Assembly (NCBI GenBank): GCA_965644295.1
Contig: CBFFRP010000375.1
Location: 1-64,000, forward strand
Source: Paraphysomonas bandaiensis
Lineage: Eukaryota > Chrysophyceae
Reading direction: 5' to 3'
Length of the DNA: 64,000 nucleotides
Position 1 is the first letter of the stretch, and every line of letters begins with the position of its first letter. The position numbers were made by a program, and so were the translations under genes. The notes beneath the pieces were generated by a model. The model had not been told where the DNA came from. It did no database searches and saw only the letters and a list, made by a program, of their open reading frames with translations. This document shows positions 1 through 12,595 of this stretch, one piece after another.

Positions 1-3000
1 GCATTACGCACGACTATTGGATGTGTATTGCATGGTGGTTCTTATGAAAGTGAGTCGCGTGATTGTATAGATGTAGTGTTAATGCGATAGCATGATATAT
101 ATAGTGTCGTTGATGTATACATATTTGCTACTCTTGAGTTACTCAATGACGACTCTCTAACTACCAAGATCACTGAGACACTTGATGATCATGCTTGATA
201 ATAGCCATCACTACATATAGTAATTTGTTTGTGTTTGACGGTATACTGTTACAGGGCTGTATATGGTGGTGGGCGATGATTGGTTTGAGTATGGCACTGG
301 GCATTACGCACGACTATTGGATGTGTATTGCATGGTGGTTCTTATGAAAGTGAGTCGCGTGATTGTATAGATGTAGTGTTAATGCGATAGCATGATATAT
401 ATAGTGTCGTTGATGTATACATATTTGCTACTCTTGAGTTACTCAATGACGACTCTCTAACTACCAAGATCACTGAGACACTTGATGATCATGCTTGATA
501 ATAGCCATCACTACATATAGTAATTTGTTTGTGTTTGACGGTATACTGTTACAGGGCTGTATATGGTGGTGGGCGATGATTGGTTTGAGTATGGCACTGG
601 GCATTACGCACGACTATTGGATGTGTATTGCATGGTGGTTCTTATGAAAGTGAGTCGCGTGATTGTATAGATGTAGTGTTAATGCGATAGCATGATATAT
701 ATAGTGTCGTTGATGTATACATATTTGCTACTCTTGAGTTACTCAATGACGACTCTCTAACTACCAAGATCACTGAGACACTTGATGATCATGCTTGATA
801 ATAGCCATCACTACATATAGTAATTTGTTTGTGTTTGACGGTATACTGTTACAGGGCTGTATATGGTGGTGGGCGATGATTGGTTTGAGTATGGCACTGG
901 GCATTACGCACGACTATTGGATGTGTATTGCATGGTGGTTCTTATGAAAGTGAGTCGCGTGATTGTATAGATGTAGTGTTAATGCGATAGCATGATATAT
1001 ATAGTGTCGTTGATGTATACATATTTGCTACTCTTGAGTTACTCAATGACGACTCTCTAACTACCAAGATCACTGAGACACTTGATGATCATGCTTGATA
1101 ATAGCCATCACTACATATAGTAATTTGTTTGTGTTTGACGGTATACTGTTACAGGGCTGTATATGGTGGTGGGCGATGATTGGTTTGAGTATGGCACTGG
1201 GCATTACGCACGACTATTGGATGTGTATTGCATGGTGGTTCTTATGAAAGTGAGTCGCGTGATTGTATAGATGTAGTGTTAATGCGATAGCATGATATAT
1301 ATAGTGTCGTTGATGTATACATATTTGCTACTCTTGAGTTACTCAATGACGACTCTCTAACTACCAAGATCACTGAGACACTTGATGATCATGCTTGATA
1401 ATAGCCATCACTACATATAGTAATTTGTTTGTGTTTGACGGTATACTGTTACAGGGCTGTATATGGTGGTGGGCGATGATTGGTTTGAGTATGGCACTGG
1501 GCATTACGCACGACTATTGGATGTGTATTGCATGGTGGTTCTTATGAAAGTGAGTCGCGTGATTGTATAGATGTAGTGTTAATGCGATAGCATGATATAT
1601 ATAGTGTCGTTGATGTATACATATTTGCTACTCTTGAGTTACTCAATGACGACTCTCTAACTACCAAGATCACTGAGACACTTGATGATCATGCTTGATA
1701 ATAGCCATCACTACATATAGTAATTTGTTTGTGTTTGACGGTATACTGTTACAGGGCTGTATATGGTGGTGGGCGATGATTGGTTTGAGTATGGCACTGG
1801 GCATTACGCACGACTATTGGATGTGTATTGCATGGTGGTTCTTATGAAAGTGAGTCGCGTGATTGTATAGATGTAGTGTTAATGCGATAGCATGATATAT
1901 ATAGTGTCGTTGATGTATACATATTTGCTACTCTTGAGTTACTCAATGACGACTCTCTAACTACCAAGATCACTGAGACACTTGATGATCATGCTTGATA
2001 ATAGCCATCACTACATATAGTAATTTGTTTGTGTTTGACGGTATACTGTTACAGGGCTGTATATGGTGGTGGGCGATGATTGGTTTGAGTATGGCACTGG
2101 GCATTACGCACGACTATTGGATGTGTATTGCATGGTGGTTCTTATGAAAGTGAGTCGCGTGATTGTATAGATGTAGTGTTAATGCGATAGCATGATATAT
2201 ATAGTGTCGTTGATGTATACATATTTGCTACTCTTGAGTTACTCAATGACGACTCTCTAACTACCAAGATCACTGAGACACTTGATGATCATGCTTGATA
2301 ATAGCCATCACTACATATAGTAATTTGTTTGTGTTTGACGGTATACTGTTACAGGGCTGTATATGGTGGTGGGCGATGATTGGTTTGAGTATGGCACTGG
2401 GCATTACGCACGACTATTGGATGTGTATTGCATGGTGGTTCTTATGAAAGTGAGTCGCGTGATTGTATAGATGTAGTGTTAATGCGATAGCATGATATAT
2501 ATAGTGTCGTTGATGTATACATATTTGCTACTCTTGAGTTACTCAATGACGACTCTCTAACTACCAAGATCACTGAGACACTTGATGATCATGCTTGATA
2601 ATAGCCATCACTACATATAGTAATTTGTTTGTGTTTGACGGTATACTGTTACAGGGCTGTATATGGTGGTGGGCGATGATTGGTTTGAGTATGGCACTGG
2701 GCATTACGCACGACTATTGGATGTGTATTGCATGGTGGTTCTTATGAAAGTGAGTCGCGTGATTGTATAGATGTAGTGTTAATGCGATAGCATGATATAT
2801 ATAGTGTCGTTGATGTATACATATTTGCTACTCTTGAGTTACTCAATGACGACTCTCTAACTACCAAGATCACTGAGACACTTGATGATCATGCTTGATA
2901 ATAGCCATCACTACATATAGTAATTTGTTTGTGTTTGACGGTATACTGTTACAGGGCTGTATATGGTGGTGGGCGATGATTGGTTTGAGTATGGCACTGG

Positions 3001-6000
3001 GCATTACGCACGACTATTGGATGTGTATTGCATGGTGGTTCTTATGAAAGTGAGTCGCGTGATTGTATAGATGTAGTGTTAATGCGATAGCATGATATAT
3101 ATAGTGTCGTTGATGTATACATATTTGCTACTCTTGAGTTACTCAATGACGACTCTCTAACTACCAAGATCACTGAGACACTTGATGATCATGCTTGATA
3201 ATAGCCATCACTACATATAGTAATTTGTTTGTGTTTGACGGTATACTGTTACAGGGCTGTATATGGTGGTGGGCGATGATTGGTTTGAGTATGGCACTGG
3301 GCATTACGCACGACTATTGGATGTGTATTGCATGGTGGTTCTTATGAAAGTGAGTCGCGTGATTGTATAGATGTAGTGTTAATGCGATAGCATGATATAT
3401 ATAGTGTCGTTGATGTATACATATTTGCTACTCTTGAGTTACTCAATGACGACTCTCTAACTACCAAGATCACTGAGACACTTGATGATCATGCTTGATA
3501 ATAGCCATCACTACATATAGTAATTTGTTTGTGTTTGACGGTATACTGTTACAGGGCTGTATATGGTGGTGGGCGATGATTGGTTTGAGTATGGCACTGG
3601 GCATTACGCACGACTATTGGATGTGTATTGCATGGTGGTTCTTATGAAAGTGAGTCGCGTGATTGTATAGATGTAGTGTTAATGCGATAGCATGATATAT
3701 ATAGTGTCGTTGATGTATACATATTTGCTACTCTTGAGTTACTCAATGACGACTCTCTAACTACCAAGATCACTGAGACACTTGATGATCATGCTTGATA
3801 ATAGCCATCACTACATATAGTAATTTGTTTGTGTTTGACGGTATACTGTTACAGGGCTGTATATGGTGGTGGGCGATGATTGGTTTGAGTATGGCACTGG
3901 GCATTACGCACGACTATTGGATGTGTATTGCATGGTGGTTCTTATGAAAGTGAGTCGCGTGATTGTATAGATGTAGTGTTAATGCGATAGCATGATATAT
4001 ATAGTGTCGTTGATGTATACATATTTGCTACTCTTGAGTTACTCAATGACGACTCTCTAACTACCAAGATCACTGAGACACTTGATGATCATGCTTGATA
4101 ATAGCCATCACTACATATAGTAATTTGTTTGTGTTTGACGGTATACTGTTACAGGGCTGTATATGGTGGTGGGCGATGATTGGTTTGAGTATGGCACTGG
4201 GCATTACGCACGACTATTGGATGTGTATTGCATGGTGGTTCTTATGAAAGTGAGTCGCGTGATTGTATAGATGTAGTGTTAATGCGATAGCATGATATAT
4301 ATAGTGTCGTTGATGTATACATATTTGCTACTCTTGAGTTACTCAATGACGACTCTCTAACTACCAAGATCACTGAGACACTTGATGATCATGCTTGATA
4401 ATAGCCATCACTACATATAGTAATTTGTTTGTGTTTGACGGTATACTGTTACAGGGCTGTATATGGTGGTGGGCGATGATTGGTTTGAGTATGGCACTGG
4501 GCATTACGCACGACTATTGGATGTGTATTGCATGGTGGTTCTTATGAAAGTGAGTCGCGTGATTGTATAGATGTAGTGTTAATGCGATAGCATGATATAT
4601 ATAGTGTCGTTGATGTATACATATTTGCTACTCTTGAGTTACTCAATGACGACTCTCTAACTACCAAGATCACTGAGACACTTGATGATCATGCTTGATA
4701 ATAGCCATCACTACATATAGTAATTTGTTTGTGTTTGACGGTATACTGTTACAGGGCTGTATATGGTGGTGGGCGATGATTGGTTTGAGTATGGCACTGG
4801 GCATTACGCACGACTATTGGATGTGTATTGCATGGTGGTTCTTATGAAAGTGAGTCGCGTGATTGTATAGATGTAGTGTTAATGCGATAGCATGATATAT
4901 ATAGTGTCGTTGATGTATACATATTTGCTACTCTTGAGTTACTCAATGACGACTCTCTAACTACCAAGATCACTGAGACACTTGATGATCATGCTTGATA
5001 ATAGCCATCACTACATATAGTAATTTGTTTGTGTTTGACGGTATACTGTTACAGGGCTGTATATGGTGGTGGGCGATGATTGGTTTGAGTATGGCACTGG
5101 GCATTACGCACGACTATTGGATGTGTATTGCATGGTGGTTCTTATGAAAGTGAGTCGCGTGATTGTATAGATGTAGTGTTAATGCGATAGCATGATATAT
5201 ATAGTGTCGTTGATGTATACATATTTGCTACTCTTGAGTTACTCAATGACGACTCTCTAACTACCAAGATCACTGAGACACTTGATGATCATGCTTGATA
5301 ATAGCCATCACTACATATAGTAATTTGTTTGTGTTTGACGGTATACTGTTACAGGGCTGTATATGGTGGTGGGCGATGATTGGTTTGAGTATGGCACTGG
5401 GCATTACGCACGACTATTGGATGTGTATTGCATGGTGGTTCTTATGAAAGTGAGTCGCGTGATTGTATAGATGTAGTGTTAATGCGATAGCATGATATAT
5501 ATAGTGTCGTTGATGTATACATATTTGCTACTCTTGAGTTACTCAATGACGACTCTCTAACTACCAAGATCACTGAGACACTTGATGATCATGCTTGATA
5601 ATAGCCATCACTACATATAGTAATTTGTTTGTGTTTGACGGTATACTGTTACAGGGCTGTATATGGTGGTGGGCGATGATTGGTTTGAGTATGGCACTGG
5701 GCATTACGCACGACTATTGGATGTGTATTGCATGGTGGTTCTTATGAAAGTGAGTCGCGTGATTGTATAGATGTAGTGTTAATGCGATAGCATGATATAT
5801 ATAGTGTCGTTGATGTATACATATTTGCTACTCTTGAGTTACTCAATGACGACTCTCTAACTACCAAGATCACTGAGACACTTGATGATCATGCTTGATA
5901 ATAGCCATCACTACATATAGTAATTTGTTTGTGTTTGACGGTATACTGTTACAGGGCTGTATATGGTGGTGGGCGATGATTGGTTTGAGTATGGCACTGG

Positions 6001-8750
6001 GCATTACGCACGACTATTGGATGTGTATTGCATGGTGGTTCTTATGAAAGTGAGTCGCGTGATTGTATAGATGTAGTGTTAATGCGATAGCATGATATAT
6101 ATAGTGTCGTTGATGTATACATATTTGCTACTCTTGAGTTACTCAATGACGACTCTCTAACTACCAAGATCACTGAGACACTTGATGATCATGCTTGATA
6201 ATAGCCATCACTACATATAGTAATTTGTTTGTGTTTGACGGTATACTGTTACAGGGCTGTATATGGTGGTGGGCGATGATTGGTTTGAGTATGGCACTGG
6301 GCATTACGCACGACTATTGGATGTGTATTGCATGGTGGTTCTTATGAAAGTGAGTCGCGTGATTGTATAGATGTAGTGTTAATGCGATAGCATGATATAT
6401 ATAGTGTCGTTGATGTATACATATTTGCTACTCTTGAGTTACTCAATGACGACTCTCTAACTACCAAGATCACTGAGACACTTGATGATCATGCTTGATA
6501 ATAGCCATCACTACATATAGTAATTTGTTTGTGTTTGACGGTATACTGTTACAGGGCTGTATATGGTGGTGGGCGATGATTGGTTTGAGTATGGCACTGG
6601 GCATTACGCACGACTATTGGATGTGTATTGCATGGTGGTTCTTATGAAAGTGAGTCGCGTGATTGTATAGATGTAGTGTTAATGCGATAGCATGATATAT
6701 ATAGTGTCGTTGATGTATACATATTTGCTACTCTTGAGTTACTCAATGACGACTCTCTAACTACCAAGATCACTGAGACACTTGATGATCATGCTTGATA
6801 ATAGCCATCACTACATATAGTAATTTGTTTGTGTTTGACGGTATACTGTTACAGGGCTGTATATGGTGGTGGGCGATGATTGGTTTGAGTATGGCACTGG
6901 GCATTACGCACGACTATTGGATGTGTATTGCATGGTGGTTCTTATGAAAGTGAGTCGCGTGATTGTATAGATGTAGTGTTAATGCGATAGCATGATATAT
7001 ATAGTGTCGTTGATGTATACATATTTGCTACTCTTGAGTTACTCAATGACGACTCTCTAACTACCAAGATCACTGAGACACTTGATGATCATGCTTGATA
7101 ATAGCCATCACTACATATAGTAATTTGTTTGTGTTTGACGGTATACTGTTACAGGGCTGTATATGGTGGTGGGCGATGATTGGTTTGAGTATGGCACTGG
7201 GCATTACGCACGACTATTGGATGTGTATTGCATGGTGGTTCTTATGAAAGTGAGTCGCGTGATTGTATAGATGTAGTGTTAATGCGATAGCATGATATAT
7301 ATAGTGTCGTTGATGTATACATATTTGCTACTCTTGAGTTACTCAATGACGACTCTCTAACTACCAAGATCACTGAGACACTTGATGATCATGCTTGATA
7401 ATAGCCATCACTACATATAGTAATTTGTTTGTGTTTGACGGTATACTGTTACAGGGCTGTATATGGTGGTGGGCGATGATTGGTTTGAGTATGGCACTGG
7501 GCATTACGCACGACTATTGGATGTGTATTGCATGGTGGTTCTTATGAAAGTGAGTCGCGTGATTGTATAGATGTAGTGTTAATGCGATAGCATGATATAT
7601 ATAGTGTCGTTGATGTATACATATTTGCTACTCTTGAGTTACTCAATGACGACTCTCTAACTACCAAGATCACTGAGACACTTGATGATCATGCTTGATA
7701 ATAGCCATCACTACATATAGTAATTTGTTTGTGTTTGACGGTATACTGTTACAGGGCTGTATATGGTGGTGGGCGATGATTGGTTTGAGTATGGCACTGG
7801 GCATTACGCACGACTATTGGATGTGTATTGCATGGTGGTTCTTATGAAAGTGAGTCGCGTGATTGTATAGATGTAGTGTTAATGCGATAGCATGATATAT
7901 ATAGTGTCGTTGATGTATACATATTTGCTACTCTTGAGTTACTCAATGACGACTCTCTAACTACCAAGATCACTGAGACACTTGATGATCATGCTTGATA
8001 ATAGCCATCACTACATATAGTAATTTGTTTGTGTTTGACGGTATACTGTTACAGGGCTGTATATGGTGGTGGGCGATGATTGGTTTGAGTATGGCACTGG
8101 GCATTACGCACGACTATTGGATGTGTATTGCATGGTGGTTCTTATGAAAGTGAGTCGCGTGATTGTATAGATGTAGTGTTAATGCGATAGCATGATATAT
8201 ATAGTGTCGTTGATGTATACATATTTGCTACTCTTGAGTTACTCAATGACGACTCTCTAACTACCAAGATCACTGAGACACTTGATGATCATGCTTGATA
8301 ATAGCCATCACTACATATAGTAATTTGTTTGTGTTTGACGGTATACTGTTACAGGGCTGTATATGGTGGTGGGCGATGATTGGTTTGAGTATGGCACTGG
8401 GCATTACGCACGACTATTGGATGTGTATTGCATGGTGGTTCTTATGAAAGTGAGTCGCGTGATTGTATAGATGTAGTGTTAATGCGATAGCATGATATAT
8501 ATAGTGTCGTTGATGTATACATATTTGCTACTCTTGAGTTACTCAATGACGACTCTCTAACTACCAAGATCACTGAGACACTTGATGATCATGCTTGATA
8601 ATAGCCATCACTACATATAGTAATTTGTTTGTGTTTGACGGTATACTGTTACACGGCTGTATATGGTGATGGGCGATGATTGGTTTGAGAATGGCACTGG
8701 GCATTACGCACGACTATTGGATGTGTATTGCATGGTGATTCTTATGATAG
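1..8750. repeat. Satellite array, 300-bp unit, 29 full copies plus 50 bp
   Basis: The same 300-bp unit repeats head to tail from base 1. By eye, copies 1-28 are identical. Copy 29 (8401-8700) differs at 8654, 8669 and 8690. A final 50 bp carry two more changes (8738, 8748) before similarity stops near 8751. The array enters from the left edge, so its true length is unknown. Each unit holds a 10-bp palindrome (113-122 in the first copy) and short AT runs, and no long reading frame. Mutations only at the boundary are the usual picture of a homogenised satellite, with decay at the edge. Centromeric or subtelomeric location is possible but is not shown here. Confidence 0.98.
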
Positions 8751-8988
8751 GTAGACGTATTTGTCTTCTTTTGAAAGAAGAATTTTTTTTGTACTTTAAC
8801 TTTGAACGGTGGTGTGTTTCTCTTTAATTGTGTGATTTTAAGGAAGATTTTTACAATATTTGGTTTTAGAATTAAATCGAATAAATAAAAATAAGTTAGT
8901 TGTTGTCGCTAAGTACAAACGTATTATTGTGTTCAATATGCAGTCATCCAGCGTGCAAGCGAATGCCTATAGCGATGTCTTTCAAAAC

Positions 8989-9705
8989 CTAGTTCCAAGC
9001 AAATTCGTACTTTCCAGCCAGTAACAAGTCTTGTCTGAAATCTTCCAGTAGGGTTTTTATCCCAGGACGTGTGAATTCACGGTCTATGGATAGTGCACTA
9101 TCTGAACACCTCAACAACCCTCGCCATATGCATCCTAGGGAGTCCAAAAGCTTCTGAATTTCCTTTCTTTTAGACATTCCATTTTCTGGCTTTGAATTAC
9201 TCTGACATAAATTCCAGTACCATTCTGGATATTCCCATAACGTGTAAGTTAATCCAAGCATATGATCAAATCGCTGATCAATCCCCTTCATACTTCTTAT
9301 GGTTGAGAGCAGACACGGTGCCTGTGACAATACAAACTCAGATGAAGTCACATAAGTTGATATTTCGCTATTAATTTCATTTGATTCTTCTTCATCAACT
9401 ATAATAAACTTGTTTCTGATGTTATCCACACACTGACTGCGTCTCTCTGTCATAATAATATAACGTATCCTCGAGATCTCATCAACAGTCAACACATGAT
9501 CCTTATCAGACTCAATGAACTCCTCATTGTTATCATTATATCCTTTAATAATCATGTATCCTTCTGCTCTGTCTCTTGTGATGACATGCTTTAACTTACT
9601 GTGCAGTGAATCGATAGTACGGATCTTATCAGACACTGTCTTTTGTTCTCTTTTACGTCCTTTAATGACTTTCTTTGTTGGTTTTCCATTTCGAGCTCTT
9701 GCCAT
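8989..9705 (-). CDS. Hypothetical protein, 238 aa, single exon, next to satellite
   Basis: I do not recognise this protein. It opens at ATG 9705 in one uninterrupted frame. The first 25 or so residues are very basic (MARARNGKPTKKVIKGRKRE), which would suit nucleic-acid binding or nuclear import. The middle (about 60-120) is acidic and charged. The C-terminal half has aromatic and hydrophobic clusters (YTLWEYPEWYWNL) that suggest a folded helical domain. There is no signal peptide, membrane helix or cysteine motif. The gene points toward the satellite array, whose last unit ends about 240 bp beyond the stop codon. A TA-rich stretch lies about 30-50 bp upstream of the start (9738-9757). It is probably a real gene because of the length and mixed composition; the function is open. 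Confidence 0.6.
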   Translation of the reverse strand: MARARNGKPTKKVIKGRKREQKTVSDKIRTIDSLHSKLKHVITRDRAEGYMIIKGYNDNNEEFIESDKDHVLTVDEISRIRYIIMTERRSQCVDNIRNKFIIVDEEESNEINSEISTYVTSSEFVLSQAPCLLSTIRSMKGIDQRFDHMLGLTYTLWEYPEWYWNLCQSNSKPENGMSKRKEIQKLLDSLGCIWRGLLRCSDSALSIDREFTRPGIKTLLEDFRQDLLLAGKYEFAWN

Positions 9706-10346
9706 TTTCTTTACAGTTAGATTGATATGATGGATGGCTTATATATATATATATATGTGTGTGATATCCATATGGTTTGAGTATGACTATTAACATACAC
9801 AGATTTCTATATATAAGATGATTGTGCTGTTTACATCTTCACTTCATCAATTCAATACACATATCAGCGAATCATATGGCTGTATTATACTTTTGTGAAA
9901 AATGATTGGTATGTAAATTATAATAGAAAGCACGAGTACCACAATTGGAAGTCTGAAGTTCAAACTCACTTCGAACTTTCATCAATTCACTTATCTTTAA
10001 GTGATACTGTGGGCTCATTCCATGTATGAAGTATCATATATAAGTATATGAAGTATAAAACTCTTTTACTTTAACTTCTACTTTACTTTAACTTCAACTT
10101 TCTTTTACTAGATCACTATGAAATTATACGTTCAGTTGTTTGTAAGAAGTGTACTTCACTCTTATGTAAAACACGCGAATCATATACATTCGTACGTACC
10201 ATATCTATCCCCTCATATATATATATGAAGATGCTTATATATGGAGATATACGTATAAGTTATCTTATATATACCTTAACATATATGTATATATATCACA
10301 ATGAGCCATACAGTTCCTCTATACATACCAACCTCATTAAGTACAC
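9706..10346. other. Intergenic, AT-rich divergent region
   Basis: This lies between two divergent starts. It contains a TA dinucleotide run near 9738-9757, CTTTA/ACTT pyrimidine-rich direct repeats around 10050-10110 and several TATATA stretches near 10215-10300. These could be promoter elements. I see no gene. Confidence 0.5.
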
Positions 10347-11894
10347 ATGGAAGCAGAACCAATAAACCCCTCTACCCCTTCTACAGTACGATGTGTTCAT
10401 CCTGGCAAAGAAGACCCTCGTCGATTCAATATTTTAGTAGTTGGAGAAAGCGGCATAGGTAACCCTCTTATCTCTAATGAACCCCTCTAACCCACCCCTT
10501 CAACCCTTCCATCAGGCAAAACAACCTTCCTTAATACTGTATTCAAAGCATATACAGAGAAAGATTGTAGTGTGGTACGTACAGACCGGACAGATGATAT
10601 AGTTGAAGTGGGACGTTTCTATGTGAAATCGGATGGAAATGCCTCTGATTTTGATGTAACGCTCTTTGATAGTCCTGGTTATGGTGATTTAGTGGACAAT
10701 CAGGTTAGTGAGAGGGGTATACAGTATATAATGAAGTGTATTATGGTTTTATGTATGCAGGTGTATATTGATACACTGTGTAATTTTGTTTCGGAGAGAC
10801 ATAGTCGATGGCTAGCACTTGAGAATGATCTGAGCGAAGCTGAACGACTTATTCGAGATGACCGAGTGCATTGTGTAATCCACTTCATCGCACCTCATCG
10901 ATTGAAGCGACTTGACATATCATGCATGCGTCAGCTTCATTGTCTTGCTCCTACGGTACCTGTGGTGGCCAAGGCAGATAGCATGACCCCCGATGAGCGT
11001 CGTAAGTTTCTAGAATATGCACACGAAAAGTTGAACGAATTTTCTATTTCTTCGCCGTTTGGTCTCTGTAATTTGGCCGGAGAGAACTCTGATAGTGGGA
11101 AAGATAGTGCAGGTAGTGAGTCGATAGCTTGTGATGATGAAATTGAAGACGAAGTCATATATCCGTCCTTACCAGCCGGAAGTCCACTGACGTCCTCTGA
11201 TGAGAGTCCATGGATCCCACCCATCAAGACGTCAACAACTTCCTCAATTAATGTACCAACAGCAAATGAAAAAAGAAGTAATGCTACCCTCAGCAACGTG
11301 GAATCATCCCATCAAAGTGATATGCCTGTCCCTGGAGGTAATCATTCCCCAGAATCCTCGAAATTTACTGATGGCCAGGTTACGCTTTTCTGTGTTGTGA
11401 GTGATCCTTCCTTTCATCGTGTTTATCCGTGGGGCACCTGCGAAGTAGAAAATGAAGAGCACTCAGACTTGATGCAACTACAGAGGATACTTTTTGAAGG
11501 TAACCTGTCACTTGTGTGGAACTGACAAGAAATATGTTTTGAGAATTCTATCTGGTTCTCATGTGAGTGAGCAGGTGGGTACATGAGACGCCTTGTACGC
11601 ATTACCGACAAAATGACTCTATCTCTCCGCAACCCCAATACACCAGTTTTGTCCAATTTGCTATCTTTTTATCGTTACTTGTGTTCACCTTCCAAATCTA
11701 TTAGACTGAAGTGTGATGACGACGTATCCGCTGTCTGGATTTTTATTCTTATAGGCTTGATGTGTATCTGCTTTGGGCTGATAGCTTTACAGACATCCAG
11801 AGACTCTGTGTCTACTGAACAAGGAGCCATTCTGCGCGCAATGCTTCATAATGAATTAAGTCTTGGTATGGGACGAGGGTTTTGCCATGAGTAG
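10347..11894 (+). CDS. Septin GTPase with C-terminal transmembrane helix
   Basis: Septins are GTP-binding proteins that polymerise into filaments at membranes. My model joins 10347-10458, 10516-10703, 10761-11499 and 11575-11894 (452 aa), with introns of 57, 57 and 75 bp. The second intron is stop-free and a multiple of three, but removing it restores the family spacing. Visible motifs are the P-loop GESGIGKT (33-40, split by intron 1), the G3 motif DSPGYGD (89-95), the G4 motif AKAD (170-173) and the septin unique element YPWGTCEVENEEH (322-334). About 100 residues of acidic, Ser-rich, low-complexity sequence are inserted between G4 and the unique element (about 203-305). No coiled coil follows the GTPase domain; instead there is a hydrophobic helix (about 398-418, WIFILIGLMCICFGLIAL) and a 30-residue tail. 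Septin identity is firm; the splice sites are inferred. Confidence 0.93.
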
Positions 11895-12595
11895 GGACTT
11901 TTTTCTTGTTTATTATCGAGACATTTTTTTATTCTCGTATTTGTATCATTGTTTACTATGTTTATTCTTTTTAGCTCTTCTGTCGTGTTTGATTTGAGTT
12001 CGCTGGTGTTTCTAACTGCAGCTTGATTTTTTTGTATCACTTTATTTGATGAGACCTATCGAAAATGTTTACTAAGATTGAATTACTGTTTTTTAATTAA
12101 TTGTCGCCAATTATATATATAATATGATATTATGTATACGTATATACACGGTCAACATATTTGAGGCAAGATCATCGAATCCTCAGCATAGCAAGTGATA
12201 CAGGTGTCAATTCTCTCGGTACTGATTATTAAGCTCGTCTAGATCATTACCGTTTTGTTGAATTTCTAGATCCGTAGTTCGATTTTATAATCCAACCCAG
12301 CTACTCTTGTTGGTGGATAGCTGCTATGGCAATTATTTCGATCAGGATATCAAACGACAATACGCTGCGTAGATAAGAAGTATAATATGCACCAAATCAA
12401 ATATATATATGCCCATCAAACTTAAGATTATATTTCAATACATTGAAAAATTCGGAATACAACAATTTATTACATCACGGTGACATACTTTCAATACTGC
12501 TATGTACCACTCTAATATATAAATTTGAACAACCACAAGTACTCTAAAAAAAGAGACTAAACTTCTATGTTCACAAAAAATAGCAAAGAGCTGTT
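11895..12595. other. Intergenic region between convergent genes
   Basis: About 700 bp of AT-rich sequence between the 3' ends of the septin and GT41 genes. I see no gene, tRNA or repeat in it. Confidence 0.5.

Noticed and set aside
1-8750. Large array considered as CRISPR or as coding repeats
   Set aside because: The units are 300 bp with no spacers and no open frame, in a eukaryotic context; it is satellite DNA.
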